DNA from: Hydrogenophaga sp.
GTDB taxonomy: Bacteria; Pseudomonadota; Gammaproteobacteria; Burkholderiales; Burkholderiaceae_C
Length of the DNA: 64,000 nt
Assembly: GCF_026125785.1 (NCBI RefSeq)
Contig: NZ_JAHCKL010000013.1
Location: forward strand, 1-64,000
Direction of reading: 5' to 3'
The notes beneath the pieces are model-generated. The model was not told the DNA's origin, ran no database searches, and worked only from the letters and a program-made list of their open reading frames with translations. Shown here piece after piece: positions 36,321 to 46,512 of the stretch; position 1 is the stretch's first letter, and the number at the start of each line of letters is the position of its first letter. A program made the position numbers and the translations under genes.

Positions 36321-38043
36321 TGCGCTGGTAAACCAGCAAGCTTTCCTTGTTGTCCGTCAGGCGCCGCACGGTCGCCTTGAACGCCCACTGGGTCAGGTCC
36401 ACACGTTGATCCAGCGTGGGCTGCGTGTCCGGTGAGACCACCATGTGGCGGCATGTGCCTGCCTGCGGGGCGCTGCTTCGCACCAGTTGCATCTGGCCGT
36501 GGTACTGCAGTGCCGAGATCTGGGCCTGCGTCAGGCCATCGACCAGTACACATTGCGTGCGGTCGACGATGCCTGCGATGCCGCGCGAGATCGGGCCATA
36601 GCTGCGACCAAAGTCCAGCAGCGGCAGCCAGAGCGTCATGAGCAGCAGCCAGCACAGCGTGCTGCCCGCGGCCGGGAGGATCAGGCTCTTCCAGATGGCC
36701 TGGCGGTGTTTGCCCACGCGCCAGACCACCAGCCAGATCCATGCAGCGGTGGCCAGCGCGCCCACGGCGAACAGCACCAGGGAGAACGACGGAACGAAAC
36801 CGGGCGCGAGCTTGGCCACATTGGCCGCCGGCTTGGCGGGCACACCCGTCTGCATGGCGAACCAGATGACCCAGATGACCAGGGCGCAACTGGAAAAGAA
36901 CAGCAGCGTGAACCAGTCCACCAAGGCGGACACGCTGCGCCGCAGCGTGGGCAGCGCAAAGGCCGCCAGCGCCGCCAGGGCCGGCAGGGCCAGCAGCAGC
37001 GCACGGTCGCGCTCATCCGCAAATGCGCTGTTGAAAACACTCACCAGGGTGGCCCACAGCGGCAGGGCCACGTGTGGCCGCAGCAATTGGTAGCGCCATC
37101 GCCACAGTGTCCACAGCGCCAGTGGCCAGGCGGGCCAGGTGAACCAGATCAGCAGTTTGAACCAGCTTCGCCACTGGACATCCGCCAGAGGTGTGTACAA
37201 CTCGGGTGGCGGCACTTGCCCGGCCAGCCAGGCCAGGAGCAGCGCAGCAGGCAGTGCGATGCTGCTCCAGCGCAGGGCGTCAGGTTGCCCGGAGGCCGGG
37301 GAGGCCATCAGCCAGTCGGTCTCCGGCGTTACGGCAGGGCCGCGCCGGGCCAGCCAGAGTACCGCCAGCAGGCCCGCGCCTAGGGCCAGTGCGGTCCAGG
37401 GAGCGCCGCTGAGCATCAGAGACAAGGTGGCGAGTGCCCAGGCGACCACGCTGCGTACTGGCCTGCGGCCTCCGGCGTGGGCCATGCGGGCGGCAGAGAA
37501 GAGCAGCAGAGACACCAGGGCCAGTCTGGCCAGATCCGGCGTGGTTTCATGAGAGAGCTGCGCCAGGCCCAGGCAGGCGACCAACGCCAGCAGCCCGGCG
37601 TCAGCGAGCGCGCGGGCGTAGTCCTTGGGATGGGCCTCGCCGCCGAACGCGAACGCCACCGGTTGGGCAGCCGGCTGGCGAGCGAGGTGGTAGACGGTGT
37701 ACCAAGTGCAGACCAGTGTCAGGGCCAGCAGCAGACCGAACGGGACGCGGACCGCGAATTCGGGCGACAGGAACGGCAACAGCCGGATGAACAGCGCCCC
37801 CAGCCAGTAGGGCAAAGGCCCGGGTTCTTCCGCGGCCAGCCCCAGCACTTCGGGTGACCACCAGGCGCTGCGTCCGCCGGCCAGCTCCAGCATCACGCCA
37901 AAGGCCGAGACATCGTCGTTCTTCCAGGGCTCACGACCCAGGAAACCGGGCAGCACATAGGCCACACAGAAGAGCACCAGCGCCAGCCGGGGCAGGCGCC
38001 GCACGGCCGACTGGCTGACGATGGCTGGGGTGGGCTGATTCAC
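36310..38043 (-). CDS. Polytopic membrane protein, GT39/ArnT-like
   Basis: A 577-residue protein with about 10-12 hydrophobic helices. The N-terminal segment FLGREPWKNDDVSAFGVMLELA, followed by PLPYWLGALFIRL, resembles the DE-containing first periplasmic loop of lipid-linked-sugar glycosyltransferases (GT39/GT83, e.g. ArnT: 'D E . . Y . . . A . . M . .'). Here the acidic pair reads DD. A periplasmic C-terminal domain of about 110 residues is predicted (QCVLVDGLTQAQIS). It probably transfers a sugar from a polyprenyl donor; the acceptor is unknown. Its 3' end overlaps phoR by 11 bp, tail to tail. Confidence 0.7.
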   Translation of the reverse strand: MNQPTPAIVSQSAVRRLPRLALVLFCVAYVLPGFLGREPWKNDDVSAFGVMLELAGGRSAWWSPEVLGLAAEEPGPLPYWLGALFIRLLPFLSPEFAVRVPFGLLLALTLVCTWYTVYHLARQPAAQPVAFAFGGEAHPKDYARALADAGLLALVACLGLAQLSHETTPDLARLALVSLLLFSAARMAHAGGRRPVRSVVAWALATLSLMLSGAPWTALALGAGLLAVLWLARRGPAVTPETDWLMASPASGQPDALRWSSIALPAALLLAWLAGQVPPPELYTPLADVQWRSWFKLLIWFTWPAWPLALWTLWRWRYQLLRPHVALPLWATLVSVFNSAFADERDRALLLALPALAALAAFALPTLRRSVSALVDWFTLLFFSSCALVIWVIWFAMQTGVPAKPAANVAKLAPGFVPSFSLVLFAVGALATAAWIWLVVWRVGKHRQAIWKSLILPAAGSTLCWLLLMTLWLPLLDFGRSYGPISRGIAGIVDRTQCVLVDGLTQAQISALQYHGQMQLVRSSAPQAGTCRHMVVSPDTQPTLDQRVDLTQWAFKATVRRLTDNKESLLVYQRINR

Positions 38044-38095
38044 TGCAGGAAATATACAAGGCCTGTCACGGGCGTGTGACGGGTGCCCTCAGGGC

Positions 38096-38125
38096 AAAAA
38101 AAAGCAGCCTGCGAGGCTGCTTTTT
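38096..38125. terminator. Bidirectional intrinsic terminator after rpmE2
   Basis: AAAGCAGCC-TGCGA-GGCTGCTTT, a 9-bp stem with a 5-base loop, is flanked by an A tract on the left and TTTTT on the right, so it can act on both strands. It ends minus-strand rpmE2 transcription 20 bases after the stop and shields the GT39-like gene's 5' side. Confidence 0.8.
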
Positions 38126-38145
38126 CTGCCGGGGCAGAGGGCCGC

Positions 38146-38400
38146 TTACTTGGCGGCTTTGGCGTAGCGGTTGCGGAAGCGTTCGACGCGGCCGCCCATG
38201 TTGTCCACGCTCTTCTGCGTGCCGGTGTAGAAGGGATGCGATTCGCTGGAGGTATCCAGCTTGAAGAGCGGCAGTTCGCGGCCGTCTTCCATCTTGATGG
38301 TTTCCTTGGTGTTGGCGCAGGAGCGCGTCACGAATTTGAAACCGTTGGAGAGGTCCTGGAAGCAGACTTCGCGGTAGTTCGGGTGAATGCCTTCTTTCAT
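38146..38400 (-). CDS. rpmE2: 50S ribosomal protein L31 type B
   Basis: An 84-residue L31 with [20 protein letters not shown] and the type-B block [26 protein letters not shown]. Only two Cys are present and not in the CxxC arrangement of zinc-binding L31, so it is the zinc-free (C-minus) form. In other bacteria this form is induced at low zinc to replace the zinc form; here it may be the only L31, as in many betaproteobacteria. No Zur-box is evident in the 134 bp upstream. Confidence 0.95.
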   Translation of the reverse strand: MKEGIHPNYREVCFQDLSNGFKFVTRSCANTKETIKMEDGRELPLFKLDTSSESHPFYTGTQKSVDNMGGRVERFRNRYAKAAK

Positions 38401-38534
38401 GGCGGATCTTTCAGGTCAGGTGCGGCAGCCGCAGGGAACCCATTTCCCCGTACTTTCCGCAATGTGCAAAGCCTCGGATTATACCGTCTTCGGCGCCACC
38501 ATCCACGGGAGCGCCGCCAGACGAGCGCAGCGGG

Positions 38535-39797
38535 TCAGCCGCCCCTTCGCATCATGTCGAAGAACTCGGAGTTGTTCTTGGTCGACTTCATGCTCTTGAG
38601 CACCATTTCCATGGCCTCGATCTCGTCCATGTTGTACATGAACTGACGCAGGATGCGTGTCTTCTGCAGGATCTCCGGCTGCAGCAGGAGCTCCTCGCGG
38701 CGGGTACCGCTGCGGTTGAGCTGGATCGAGGGGAACACGCGCTTTTCATAAAGGCGGCGATCGAGGTGGATTTCGCAGTTGCCGGTGCCCTTGAACTCTT
38801 CGAAGATCACCTCGTCCATGCGGCTGCCGGTGTCCACCAGCGCGGTGGCGATGATGGTCAGTGAACCGCCTTCCTCGATCTTGCGCGCCGCGCCGAAGAA
38901 ACGCTTGGGGCGCTGCAGGGCGTTGGCGTCGACACCGCCGGTCAGCACCTTGCCGCTGGAGGGCAGCACGTTGTTGTAGGCGCGGGCCAGGCGGGTGATG
39001 GAGTCGAGCAGGATCACCACGTCCTTCTTGAGTTCCACCAGGCGCTTGGCGCGTTCGATCACCATCTCGGCCACGTGCACGTGGCGCGCGGCAGGTTCAT
39101 CGAAGGTGGAGGCAATGACTTCGCCGCGCACCGTACGCTGCATCTCGGTCACTTCCTCAGGGCGTTCGTCGACCAGCAGAACCATGAGCACGACCTCGGG
39201 GTGGTTGGCCGTGATCGCATGGCATATGTGCTGCATCATCACCGTCTTGCCGCTCTTGGGCGGCGCGACGATGAGGGCGCGCTGACCTTTGCCGATGGGC
39301 GCGATGATGTCGATCACCCGGCCGGTGATGTTCTCTTCGCTCTTGATGTCCCGCTCAAGCCGCATCTGCTCCTTGGGGAACAGCGGCGTGAGGTTCTCGA
39401 ACATGATCTTGTGCTTGTTGTCCTCGGGGGGCAGGCCATTGATCTTGTCGAGCTTGTTGAGGGCAAAGTAGCGTTCGCCATCCTTGGGGATGCGCACCTC
39501 GCCTTCGATCATGTCGCCGGTGTGCAGGTTGAAGCGGCGGATCTGGCTGGGCGAGATGTAGATGTCGTCGGTGCTGGCGGTGTAGCTGGTGTCGGGCGCC
39601 CGCAGGAAGCCGAAACCGTCGGGCAGCACTTCAAGCACGCCATCCGCGTAGACCAGTTCACCGCCCTTGGCGCGCTTCTTGATGATCGCAAACATCAATT
39701 CCTGTTTGCGCATGCGGCCCGTGTTCTCGATTTCGAGCGCTTCGGCCTGCTTGAGGACTTCAGACACGTGAAGTGCCTTGAGTTCGTTGAGGTGCAT
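38535..39797 (-). CDS. rho: Transcription termination factor Rho
   Basis: A 420-residue hexameric RNA helicase that ends transcription at C-rich unstructured RNA. The N-terminal [18 protein letters not shown] helix bundle, the cold-shock-type RNA-binding domain ([13 protein letters not shown]), Walker [21 protein letters not shown], the Q-loop region and R-loop ([18 protein letters not shown]) are all intact. ATG 39797 is preferred over a GTG nine bases upstream because GGAG lies eight bases before it. Length is almost identical to E. coli Rho (419). Confidence 0.98.
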   Translation of the reverse strand: MHLNELKALHVSEVLKQAEALEIENTGRMRKQELMFAIIKKRAKGGELVYADGVLEVLPDGFGFLRAPDTSYTASTDDIYISPSQIRRFNLHTGDMIEGEVRIPKDGERYFALNKLDKINGLPPEDNKHKIMFENLTPLFPKEQMRLERDIKSEENITGRVIDIIAPIGKGQRALIVAPPKSGKTVMMQHICHAITANHPEVVLMVLLVDERPEEVTEMQRTVRGEVIASTFDEPAARHVHVAEMVIERAKRLVELKKDVVILLDSITRLARAYNNVLPSSGKVLTGGVDANALQRPKRFFGAARKIEEGGSLTIIATALVDTGSRMDEVIFEEFKGTGNCEIHLDRRLYEKRVFPSIQLNRSGTRREELLLQPEILQKTRILRQFMYNMDEIEAMEMVLKSMKSTKNNSEFFDMMRRGG

Positions 39798-39941
39798 GGA
39801 ATTCACTCCGGGGAGGAGTTGAGTCAGTAACCGGGGGAGGGGGCGCCGGCGTCCGGGTGGCGGACGGTGCGCTAGAAGATGGGCGGGTGTCTGTCAGGCC
39901 CGCTGGCGCAAATTATGACAGGAAAACAGGGCCTGGGGAAA

Positions 39942-39970
39942 GCCGGCCCGGGCGTTGCACCGGGGCCGGC
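39942..39970. terminator. Possible hairpin after trxA
   Basis: GCCGGCCC ... GGGGCCGGC can form a strong stem with an 11-12 base loop 14 bases beyond the trxA stop (minus strand). It is followed on that strand only by CTTTCCCC, so it is a weak intrinsic terminator at best. Confidence 0.4.
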
Positions 39971-39983
39971 ATCGGGGATGGGG

Positions 39984-40316
39984 TCAGGCCAGTTGCTGGT
40001 CGATGAAGGCGGTGAGCTGCGCCTTGCTCAGCGCGCCGACCTTGGTGGCGGCCAACTGGCCGTCCTTGAACAGCATCAGCGTGGGAATGCCGCGGATGCC
40101 GAACTTGGCGGGCACGTCGCGGTTGTCATCGACGTTGAGCTTGGCGATCTTGAGCTTGCCGTCGTAGGAGCCGGCCACTTCGTCGAGGATCGGGGCGATC
40201 ATCTTGCAGGGGCCGCACCATTCGGCCCAGAAGTCCACCAGCACCGGCGCCTTGGCTTCCAGCACGTCGGCCTGGAAGCTCGCATCGGAAACGTGTTTGA
40301 TCAGGTCGCTGGCCAT
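39984..40316 (-). CDS. trxA: Thioredoxin 1
   Basis: A 110-residue thioredoxin with the active site WCGPC at 33-37, the buried Asp in VLVDFW and the cis-Pro in [14 protein letters not shown]. It is the general cytosolic dithiol reductant. The trxA-rho-rpmE2 order on one strand is conserved in betaproteobacteria. It is divergent from the AddB-like gene over 123 bp. Confidence 0.97.
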   Translation of the reverse strand: MASDLIKHVSDASFQADVLEAKAPVLVDFWAEWCGPCKMIAPILDEVAGSYDGKLKIAKLNVDDNRDVPAKFGIRGIPTLMLFKDGQLAATKVGALSKAQLTAFIDQQLA

Positions 40317-40439
40317 GATTGATCCTAATTAGCGTTGAACGGGGAGGTTACAGTTTGGTCCATTGCCTGGGCGGATACAGCGGGGTGGAGCACCCTCTGC
40401 GCACAGACTCCGCACCATTGTGACAGAAACCCCTTTTTC

Positions 40440-43100
40440 ATGACGCCTGTGAGCCCATCCCGCGACCACCCGCCGCAGGCCCACGGGCCGGGCGGCGCGG
40501 TGCGGGATGTCCATCTTTCCGAGCGGCTCTGGCAGCGGGCCATTGCGCGCTTGCGGGAACTGATGGCCGAGCGCGACGTGTCGCCGGGGCGCGTGGTGGT
40601 TCTGGTGCCTTATGCGCAACTGATGGAGCCAGGGCGGCGCGCCTGGGCCTGTGCCTGCCCGAGTGGTTTTTCTCCGCGCTTCGAATCCAGCCGGAACTGG
40701 GCAGCCTCCCTCCAGCCGTTCGCGCCGGGACCCGGAGACATCGGGCTGGACATGGCGCGCGACAGTCTGGTGGCCGCGGCGTTGGTCGACCGTGTGGCGC
40801 CCGTGCGCACGGAAGCCGGGCTGCGGGCCGTCATGGCCAGCCGCCTGGTCGAGGCCGCGCGACAGTTGGCGCCTCTGGCGGCCGCTGTGCGGCCCCAGGA
40901 TCGGCTGGCCTGGGCCGACGGGTTGCGCCAGGCGGCGGCGTTGGGACAGCCCTCTTTGCAGTGGGAAAACCTGCTCGCCTCGCTGGCATTGACCTGGGTG
41001 GGGACTTCCGCCTTCGCCACCGACGTGCTCTGGGGTGAGTGTGCCCGCCCTGGCGAGGACGCCGACCTGCTGGTGGTGCTGCAAGGGTTTCAGCAGGACC
41101 CGTTGGCCCAGGCTCTGGCCATGCGCTGGGGTGAGCGGGCCAGCGTGCTGCCGCTGTATGAACCGAGTGAGGCCGGGGTTCCGGTGCCAGCCGCACGCCA
41201 GCATGCCTGTGGCGACGCCGAGGACGAGGCCCAGCGGGCGGCGGCTTGTGTGATCGCGCGGATCAACGCTGGTTGCGCGCCGGTGGCACTGATCGCCAAC
41301 GACCGCCTGCTCACACGTCGGGTGAGCGCCATGCTGCACGAAGTGGGACTGCCTGTGCGCGACGAGACCGGCTGGAAACTGTCGACCACGCACGCAGCGG
41401 CAGGTCTCATGAGCCTGCTGAGGGCCGCGGATGCGCGCGCGTCCATGGACGACGTGCTGGATCTGCTCAAGCAGGCGCCGCGCTGGGCCGATGCGCAGGT
41501 GCGCCCCTTTGAACACCAGGCGCGCGAACTGGGCGTGTCTCGCTGGAGTGCCGCGCGCAGCCATCATGCGCTGGCCACGCTGCTGCCCGAAGGGCTGGCG
41601 GCGCTTCTGGAAGGCCTGGGTGCCAGCCGCCCGTTGCCGGACTGGTTGGAGGATCTGGCCGCTGCCCTGCGGGAGAGCGGGTTGTGGGCGCGCCTGGACG
41701 CGGACCCGGCCGGTCAGCAGATGCTGCAGGTGCTCAGGCTCAACGAAGGTGCCGCGATGGAACTGGTCAGCGTCGGGCAGGGCATCGCCGCCGCCGATGG
41801 GCGCGCGCGTGGCGCGCGCATGCCTTTGGCTGTTTTCACTGCCTGGGTGCGCGATGTCCTTGAAGGAGCCAGCTTCACGCCGCGCCAGGAAGGCGAGGCC
41901 ATGGTGGTCGTGCTGCCGCTGCCGCAGTTGCTCGGCAGGCACTTCCCGGCCGCGGTGATGCCCGGTTGCGATGAGGTTCATCTGAACCCCAGCCCCGAGC
42001 CACCCGGTGAATGGACGGCCGCGCAGCGCGAATGGCTGGGCCTGCCGTCGCGCGAAACCCTGGCCCGGGCGGCGCAACTGGCCTGGCTGCATGCGCGCGA
42101 GTGGCCCGAGCTGGACCTGCTCTGGCGCACGCAGGACCGTGGCGAGTCGGTCCAGCCCAGCGGCTGGCTGCAAGGGTTTTCGCCGGCACCGACCGAGGAT
42201 CCCAGGGGCCTGCGCGCGCTGACGCCCCACGTCGACCCACCGCCGGCACCCAGCGCCGCAGACGTACTTCCCGCCGCACTGTCGGCCAGTGCCTACCAGG
42301 ATCTGCGCGACTGCCCCTACCGTTTCTATGCGCTGCGGCAGTTGCGGCTGGCCGAGACCGCCGAACTGGACGCGGAACCCGACCAGCGCGACATGGGCAA
42401 CTGGCTGCATGCCGTGCTGCGCGCGTTCCACGAGCAGCGCGGTGACGCCCGGCCAGGCCGCGAGGCCGACCGTGACGCGCTGGACCGCCTGGCCGATGCC
42501 ACGGCCCGGGCCATGGGCTTGCAGGGTGGGGAGGGCGAAGCGGGCTTCTTGCCGTACCAGGCGTTGTGGCCGGCCCTGCGCGAGGGCTACCTGGACTGGC
42601 TGGCCGGGTTTGAGGCCGCGAGCTCCGGCAGTGGGCCGCGTTTCGAGCGCGCCGAGGCCGAACTGACCGTGAAGATCGGCCCCTGGAGCCTGTTGGGCAA
42701 GCTCGATCGCATCGATCGGCAGGACAGCCCCGAGGGCGGCATCCCCATCGTGATCGACTACAAGACCGAGAACCGCCAGAAAACCCTGGACCGGGTGAAG
42801 CTGCCGCTGGAGGACACGCAACTGGCCTTCTACGCCGCGCTCATGCCGGATGAGAATTTGCGCGCGGCCTACCTCAGCATCACCGACCGGCGCGGCGATG
42901 GACCGCGCGATGCGCCGACGCTGCTGGTGGAGCAGCCAGAGGTACTGGCCGCGCGCGAGGCCTTGCGCGAAGGGCTGGTGCATGACATGGCCCGGGTGGC
43001 AGCGGGGCAAGCCATGCCCGCGCTGGGTGAAGGCCGCGTGTGCGAATACTGCGCCGCGCGCGGGTTGTGCCGCAAGGACTTCTGGGAGCATGCCGCATGA
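40440..43100 (+). CDS. AddB-like PD-(D/E)XK nuclease subunit
   Basis: An 886-residue protein whose N-terminal two thirds is a degenerate UvrD-like helicase with no Walker A, and whose C-terminal 260 residues form a RecB-type nuclease. VIDYKTEN supplies Asp773 and Lys775. Four Cys (625, 868, 871, 877; DCPYRFYALR ... CEYCAARGLC) match the AddB iron-sulfur staple around the nuclease. It pairs with the AddA-like gene 61 bases downstream to process double-strand ends to a Chi-like site for RecA. ATG 40440 has no strong SD; the 35 open codons before it look unlike coding sequence. Confidence 0.8.
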   Translation: MTPVSPSRDHPPQAHGPGGAVRDVHLSERLWQRAIARLRELMAERDVSPGRVVVLVPYAQLMEPGRRAWACACPSGFSPRFESSRNWAASLQPFAPGPGDIGLDMARDSLVAAALVDRVAPVRTEAGLRAVMASRLVEAARQLAPLAAAVRPQDRLAWADGLRQAAALGQPSLQWENLLASLALTWVGTSAFATDVLWGECARPGEDADLLVVLQGFQQDPLAQALAMRWGERASVLPLYEPSEAGVPVPAARQHACGDAEDEAQRAAACVIARINAGCAPVALIANDRLLTRRVSAMLHEVGLPVRDETGWKLSTTHAAAGLMSLLRAADARASMDDVLDLLKQAPRWADAQVRPFEHQARELGVSRWSAARSHHALATLLPEGLAALLEGLGASRPLPDWLEDLAAALRESGLWARLDADPAGQQMLQVLRLNEGAAMELVSVGQGIAAADGRARGARMPLAVFTAWVRDVLEGASFTPRQEGEAMVVVLPLPQLLGRHFPAAVMPGCDEVHLNPSPEPPGEWTAAQREWLGLPSRETLARAAQLAWLHAREWPELDLLWRTQDRGESVQPSGWLQGFSPAPTEDPRGLRALTPHVDPPPAPSAADVLPAALSASAYQDLRDCPYRFYALRQLRLAETAELDAEPDQRDMGNWLHAVLRAFHEQRGDARPGREADRDALDRLADATARAMGLQGGEGEAGFLPYQALWPALREGYLDWLAGFEAASSGSGPRFERAEAELTVKIGPWSLLGKLDRIDRQDSPEGGIPIVIDYKTENRQKTLDRVKLPLEDTQLAFYAALMPDENLRAAYLSITDRRGDGPRDAPTLLVEQPEVLAAREALREGLVHDMARVAAGQAMPALGEGRVCEYCAARGLCRKDFWEHAA

Positions 43101-43161
43101 GCGCGGCCCGGTGGTTCCACAAGCGCCCGCATCCACGGCGCACCGCGCGGAGGGTGTTCCC

Positions 43162-46100
43162 ATGAACCCGCTGGACCAGGCGGCCTACCGCATCGACGGC
43201 GTGCTCACGGCGCGCGAGGCTTTTTACGCTGTCGCGTGCAACCCTGCTCGCAGCGTGGCGGTGGAGGCCTGTGCCGGCGCAGGCAAGACCTGGATGCTGG
43301 TGTCGCGCATGCTGCGCGCGCTGCTGGACGGCTGCGCCGCTCAGGACATCCTGGCCATCACCTTCACCCGCAAGGCCGCTGGCGAGATGCGCGAACGCCT
43401 TGACGCCGAGTTGCGGCGCTGGAGCCAACTGGACGACAGTGCCCTGGCCGCCGAACTGCGAGCGCGCGGGCTGCCGGCGGACATGGCACGGCAGCGTGTA
43501 CCGCAGGCACGCGCCCTGCAGGCGCAGGTGGTGGCCCAGGGGCGCCCGGTACAGGTGCGCACCTTTCACGGCTGGTTTGCGGCCTTGCTGCGTGGCGCGC
43601 CGCTGAGCGTGCTGCAGTCGCTGCAACTGCCTCTGCAATACGAACTGCTGGAGGACGACGAAAAAGCCGTGAGCCTCGTGTGGCCACGGTTTTACGCCGC
43701 GCTCAACGAAGCACCTCCGCTGCGGCAGGACTTCATGGCGTGCGTGGCTCTGCACGGCCGCGCGCAGATGGGCAACGCCTTGAGGAAGGCCTTGCAGAAA
43801 CGCGTGGAGTTCGCGCTGGCCGACGCAGCGGGCGTGGTGGACACGTCGGTGGAGCCGGTGGCGGAGCTGTTCCCGGAATTCGCAGGTACGGAGGGGGAGC
43901 CCCGGCAATGGCTGGTGCGGGACGCCCGTGCCCAGACCCTCTTGCGCGAAGCCGCGCAGGCGCTGGCTGGTGCCAGTGCCCCGAGCTTTGCCGCCAAAGG
44001 CCGCGAGCTTGCGCAGGCGCTGGACGGCGGCGATGCCGCAGGCGTGCTCGATGCCCTGTTGACGCAGAAAGGCGAGCCGCGCAAGTTCGGCGAAAAGATC
44101 GCTGGCATCGACTCGGTGCGCACCGCGCAGGATCTGGCCCAGCGCACCGTGGCGGCCCAGGCGCAGCACACGGCCTGGCTGCACCACCATCGCATGGCCC
44201 GTCTCACCCGCGCGCTGTTGCAGAGCTACGCCCAGCTCAAGCGCGAACGCGGCTGGGTGGACATGAACGACGTGGAAGGGGCGGCGCGCCGGCTGCTGGG
44301 TGACGCCGAGCTCTCGGGCTGGCTGCAGCAGCGTCTGGATGCGCGCGTGCGACACGTGCTCATCGACGAATTCCAGGACACCAATCCGCTGCAATGGCAG
44401 GCGCTTTACGGCTGGCTCTCCGCCTACGCAGGTGCGGGCGCAGGTGAAGCCCCGGGCGTGTTCCTGGTGGGCGACCCCAAGCAATCGATCTACCGCTTTC
44501 GCCGCGCGGAGCCGCAGGTGTTCAAGGCGGCACAGGCCTTCGTGGTGGAAGGGCTGGGCGGCGCGCTGCTCAGTTGCGACCACACGCGGCGCTGTGCGCC
44601 AGCGGTCGTGGTCGCACTCAACAGCGTGATGAGCGAGGCGGTCCAGCAAGGGCAGTACAGCAGCGACTTCCGAGCCCACACCACCGAGAGCAGGGAAGAC
44701 GGCGCCGTGCTGTGCCTGCCCCAACTGGCGCGTGATACCCGGGAACCGGCCGCCGAGGCAGCGGACGACGGCTGGCGTGACAGCCTGCTGACCCCCCGCG
44801 TGACGCCTGAGGACAGCATGGCGTCGCGCGAGGCCGCGCAGGCGGCCGACTGGGTGGTCGGTGAAATCGCCGCCGGGCGGGTGCGCCCGGACGAGGTGAT
44901 GGTGCTCTCGCGCCGGCGCGAACGCCTGACCTGGATGTTCGAGGCCTTGCGTGAGCGCGGGGTGGCCAGCGAGCAACCCGAGAAGCTCGAACTGGGCGAC
45001 GCACCGGCCGTGCAGGACGTGGTGGCGCTGCTCGACGTGCTCGTCTCCGTCGGCCACGACCTGAGCCTGGCACGCGCGCTGAAGTCACCGCTGTTCGGTT
45101 GGCACGACGACGACCTCGCGCAATTGGCGCGTCTGCGGCAGCAATGGTCGCCGGCCCGCGCCCCCGGCAGCCTGGAGGCGCCGGCTCGCCTGTCCTGGTG
45201 GGACGTGATGCAGCGGCTGGCCGGGCTGGCCAGCGCCGATCAGGTGAGTGCCGCAGGGGACTCCGCCCGCGCCGTCCGCATCACCGATGCCGCACAACGC
45301 CTTGCCCGCTACCGCGAATGGGTATGGGCGCTGCCCCCGCACGACGCGCTCTCGGCCATCTATGCCCAGGGCGATGTTCTCGCTCGCTTCGCCCAAGCCG
45401 TGCCCGCCGCACAGCGGCTGGCCGTCCAGGCGCAGTTGCGCGACCTGCTCTCCCAGTCGCTGGCGCTGGAAGGCGGGCGTTTCCTGACGCCGTACCGCCT
45501 GGTGCGCGCGCTCAAAGCCGGTGGCATCAAGGCCACACCGGTGCACACGCCCGGTGCCGTGCGCCTGCTCACCATCCATGGCGCCAAGGGGCTGGAGGCG
45601 CACACCGTGCTGATGCTGGACACCGATACCGGCAGCGCGCGCCCGGAAAGCATGGGCGTGCTCGTCGACTGGCCGGGCGAAGACCCGGCGCCGCGCCGCT
45701 TCGTCTTTCTCGCCAGCGAGAAGCAGCCACCCGCATGCGCCGCCGACGCGCTGGCCATTGAGCAGCAGGCCCGTTCGCTCGAAGAACTCAACGCGCTTTA
45801 CGTTGCCATCACACGCGCCGCGACGCGCCTGGTGATCTCGAGTTTCCAGCCCCACCAGCGCAGCGCGCAGAACACCACCTGGTACGAGCGCCTGCAGCCG
45901 CGGGCCGATGCCGTGCCCAGCGTGCCGGTGCCCATCACCGAGGCCGCGCAGTCGGCCATGCCCATTCCCAGCCTGCCGTGCCTGCCCGCGCTGGACGCGG
46001 CCATGGTGCCGCCGCGCGCGCCCGTGGAGCCCACCGAGGCGCGCGACGACACCGCCACGCGCCTCGGCCTGGCGATGCACCGGCTGTTGCAATGGCGGCC

Positions 46101-46512
46101 CACACCGGTGCGGGACTTCACCTGGAGCGACGTCCATGTGCAGGCCGTGGCGCGCGAGTTCGAGCTGGATGCCCCGCTGGCCCGCGAAGCCCTGGCCATG
46201 GCCCGCCGCATCGTCTCCGGTCCCGCTGCGTGGGCCTGGGATGCCGACCAGCTTCGGCACTGGGGCAACGAGGTGGCGCTGTTCCACGAAGGCCAGTCGT
46301 GGCGGCTGGACCGCCTGGTGCGCCGACGAGACACGGGCGACTGGTGGGTGCTGGATTTCAAGAGCGCCGCCCAGCCACAGCAGCAGCCCGAGTTGCTGGC
46401 GCAGATGCAGCGCTACCGCGAGGCCATGGTCGCCGCACGGCCTGGTGAACCCGTGCGCCTGGCCTTCATCAATGCCCAGGGCCACCTGATCGAACTCCCG
46501 TCCTCGTCATGA
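43162..46512 (+). CDS. AddA-like UvrD helicase-nuclease
   Basis: A 1,116-residue superfamily-1A helicase. Walker A ACAGAGKT is at 36-43, ITFTRKAAGEMRERL is motif Ia, LIDEFQDTN is motif II, GDPKQSIYRFR motif III, TIHGAKGLEAHTV motif V and LYVAITRAATRL motif VI. The C-terminus has a RecB nuclease domain (VLDFKSAAQPQQQP). Two nucleases plus one motor is the AddAB plan rather than RecBCD. GGAGGG precedes the ATG. Its stop overlaps the next gene (ATGA). Confidence 0.85.
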   Translation: MNPLDQAAYRIDGVLTAREAFYAVACNPARSVAVEACAGAGKTWMLVSRMLRALLDGCAAQDILAITFTRKAAGEMRERLDAELRRWSQLDDSALAAELRARGLPADMARQRVPQARALQAQVVAQGRPVQVRTFHGWFAALLRGAPLSVLQSLQLPLQYELLEDDEKAVSLVWPRFYAALNEAPPLRQDFMACVALHGRAQMGNALRKALQKRVEFALADAAGVVDTSVEPVAELFPEFAGTEGEPRQWLVRDARAQTLLREAAQALAGASAPSFAAKGRELAQALDGGDAAGVLDALLTQKGEPRKFGEKIAGIDSVRTAQDLAQRTVAAQAQHTAWLHHHRMARLTRALLQSYAQLKRERGWVDMNDVEGAARRLLGDAELSGWLQQRLDARVRHVLIDEFQDTNPLQWQALYGWLSAYAGAGAGEAPGVFLVGDPKQSIYRFRRAEPQVFKAAQAFVVEGLGGALLSCDHTRRCAPAVVVALNSVMSEAVQQGQYSSDFRAHTTESREDGAVLCLPQLARDTREPAAEAADDGWRDSLLTPRVTPEDSMASREAAQAADWVVGEIAAGRVRPDEVMVLSRRRERLTWMFEALRERGVASEQPEKLELGDAPAVQDVVALLDVLVSVGHDLSLARALKSPLFGWHDDDLAQLARLRQQWSPARAPGSLEAPARLSWWDVMQRLAGLASADQVSAAGDSARAVRITDAAQRLARYREWVWALPPHDALSAIYAQGDVLARFAQAVPAAQRLAVQAQLRDLLSQSLALEGGRFLTPYRLVRALKAGGIKATPVHTPGAVRLLTIHGAKGLEAHTVLMLDTDTGSARPESMGVLVDWPGEDPAPRRFVFLASEKQPPACAADALAIEQQARSLEELNALYVAITRAATRLVISSFQPHQRSAQNTTWYERLQPRADAVPSVPVPITEAAQSAMPIPSLPCLPALDAAMVPPRAPVEPTEARDDTATRLGLAMHRLLQWRPTPVRDFTWSDVHVQAVAREFELDAPLAREALAMARRIVSGPAAWAWDADQLRHWGNEVALFHEGQSWRLDRLVRRRDTGDWWVLDFKSAAQPQQQPELLAQMQRYREAMVAARPGEPVRLAFINAQGHLIELPSSS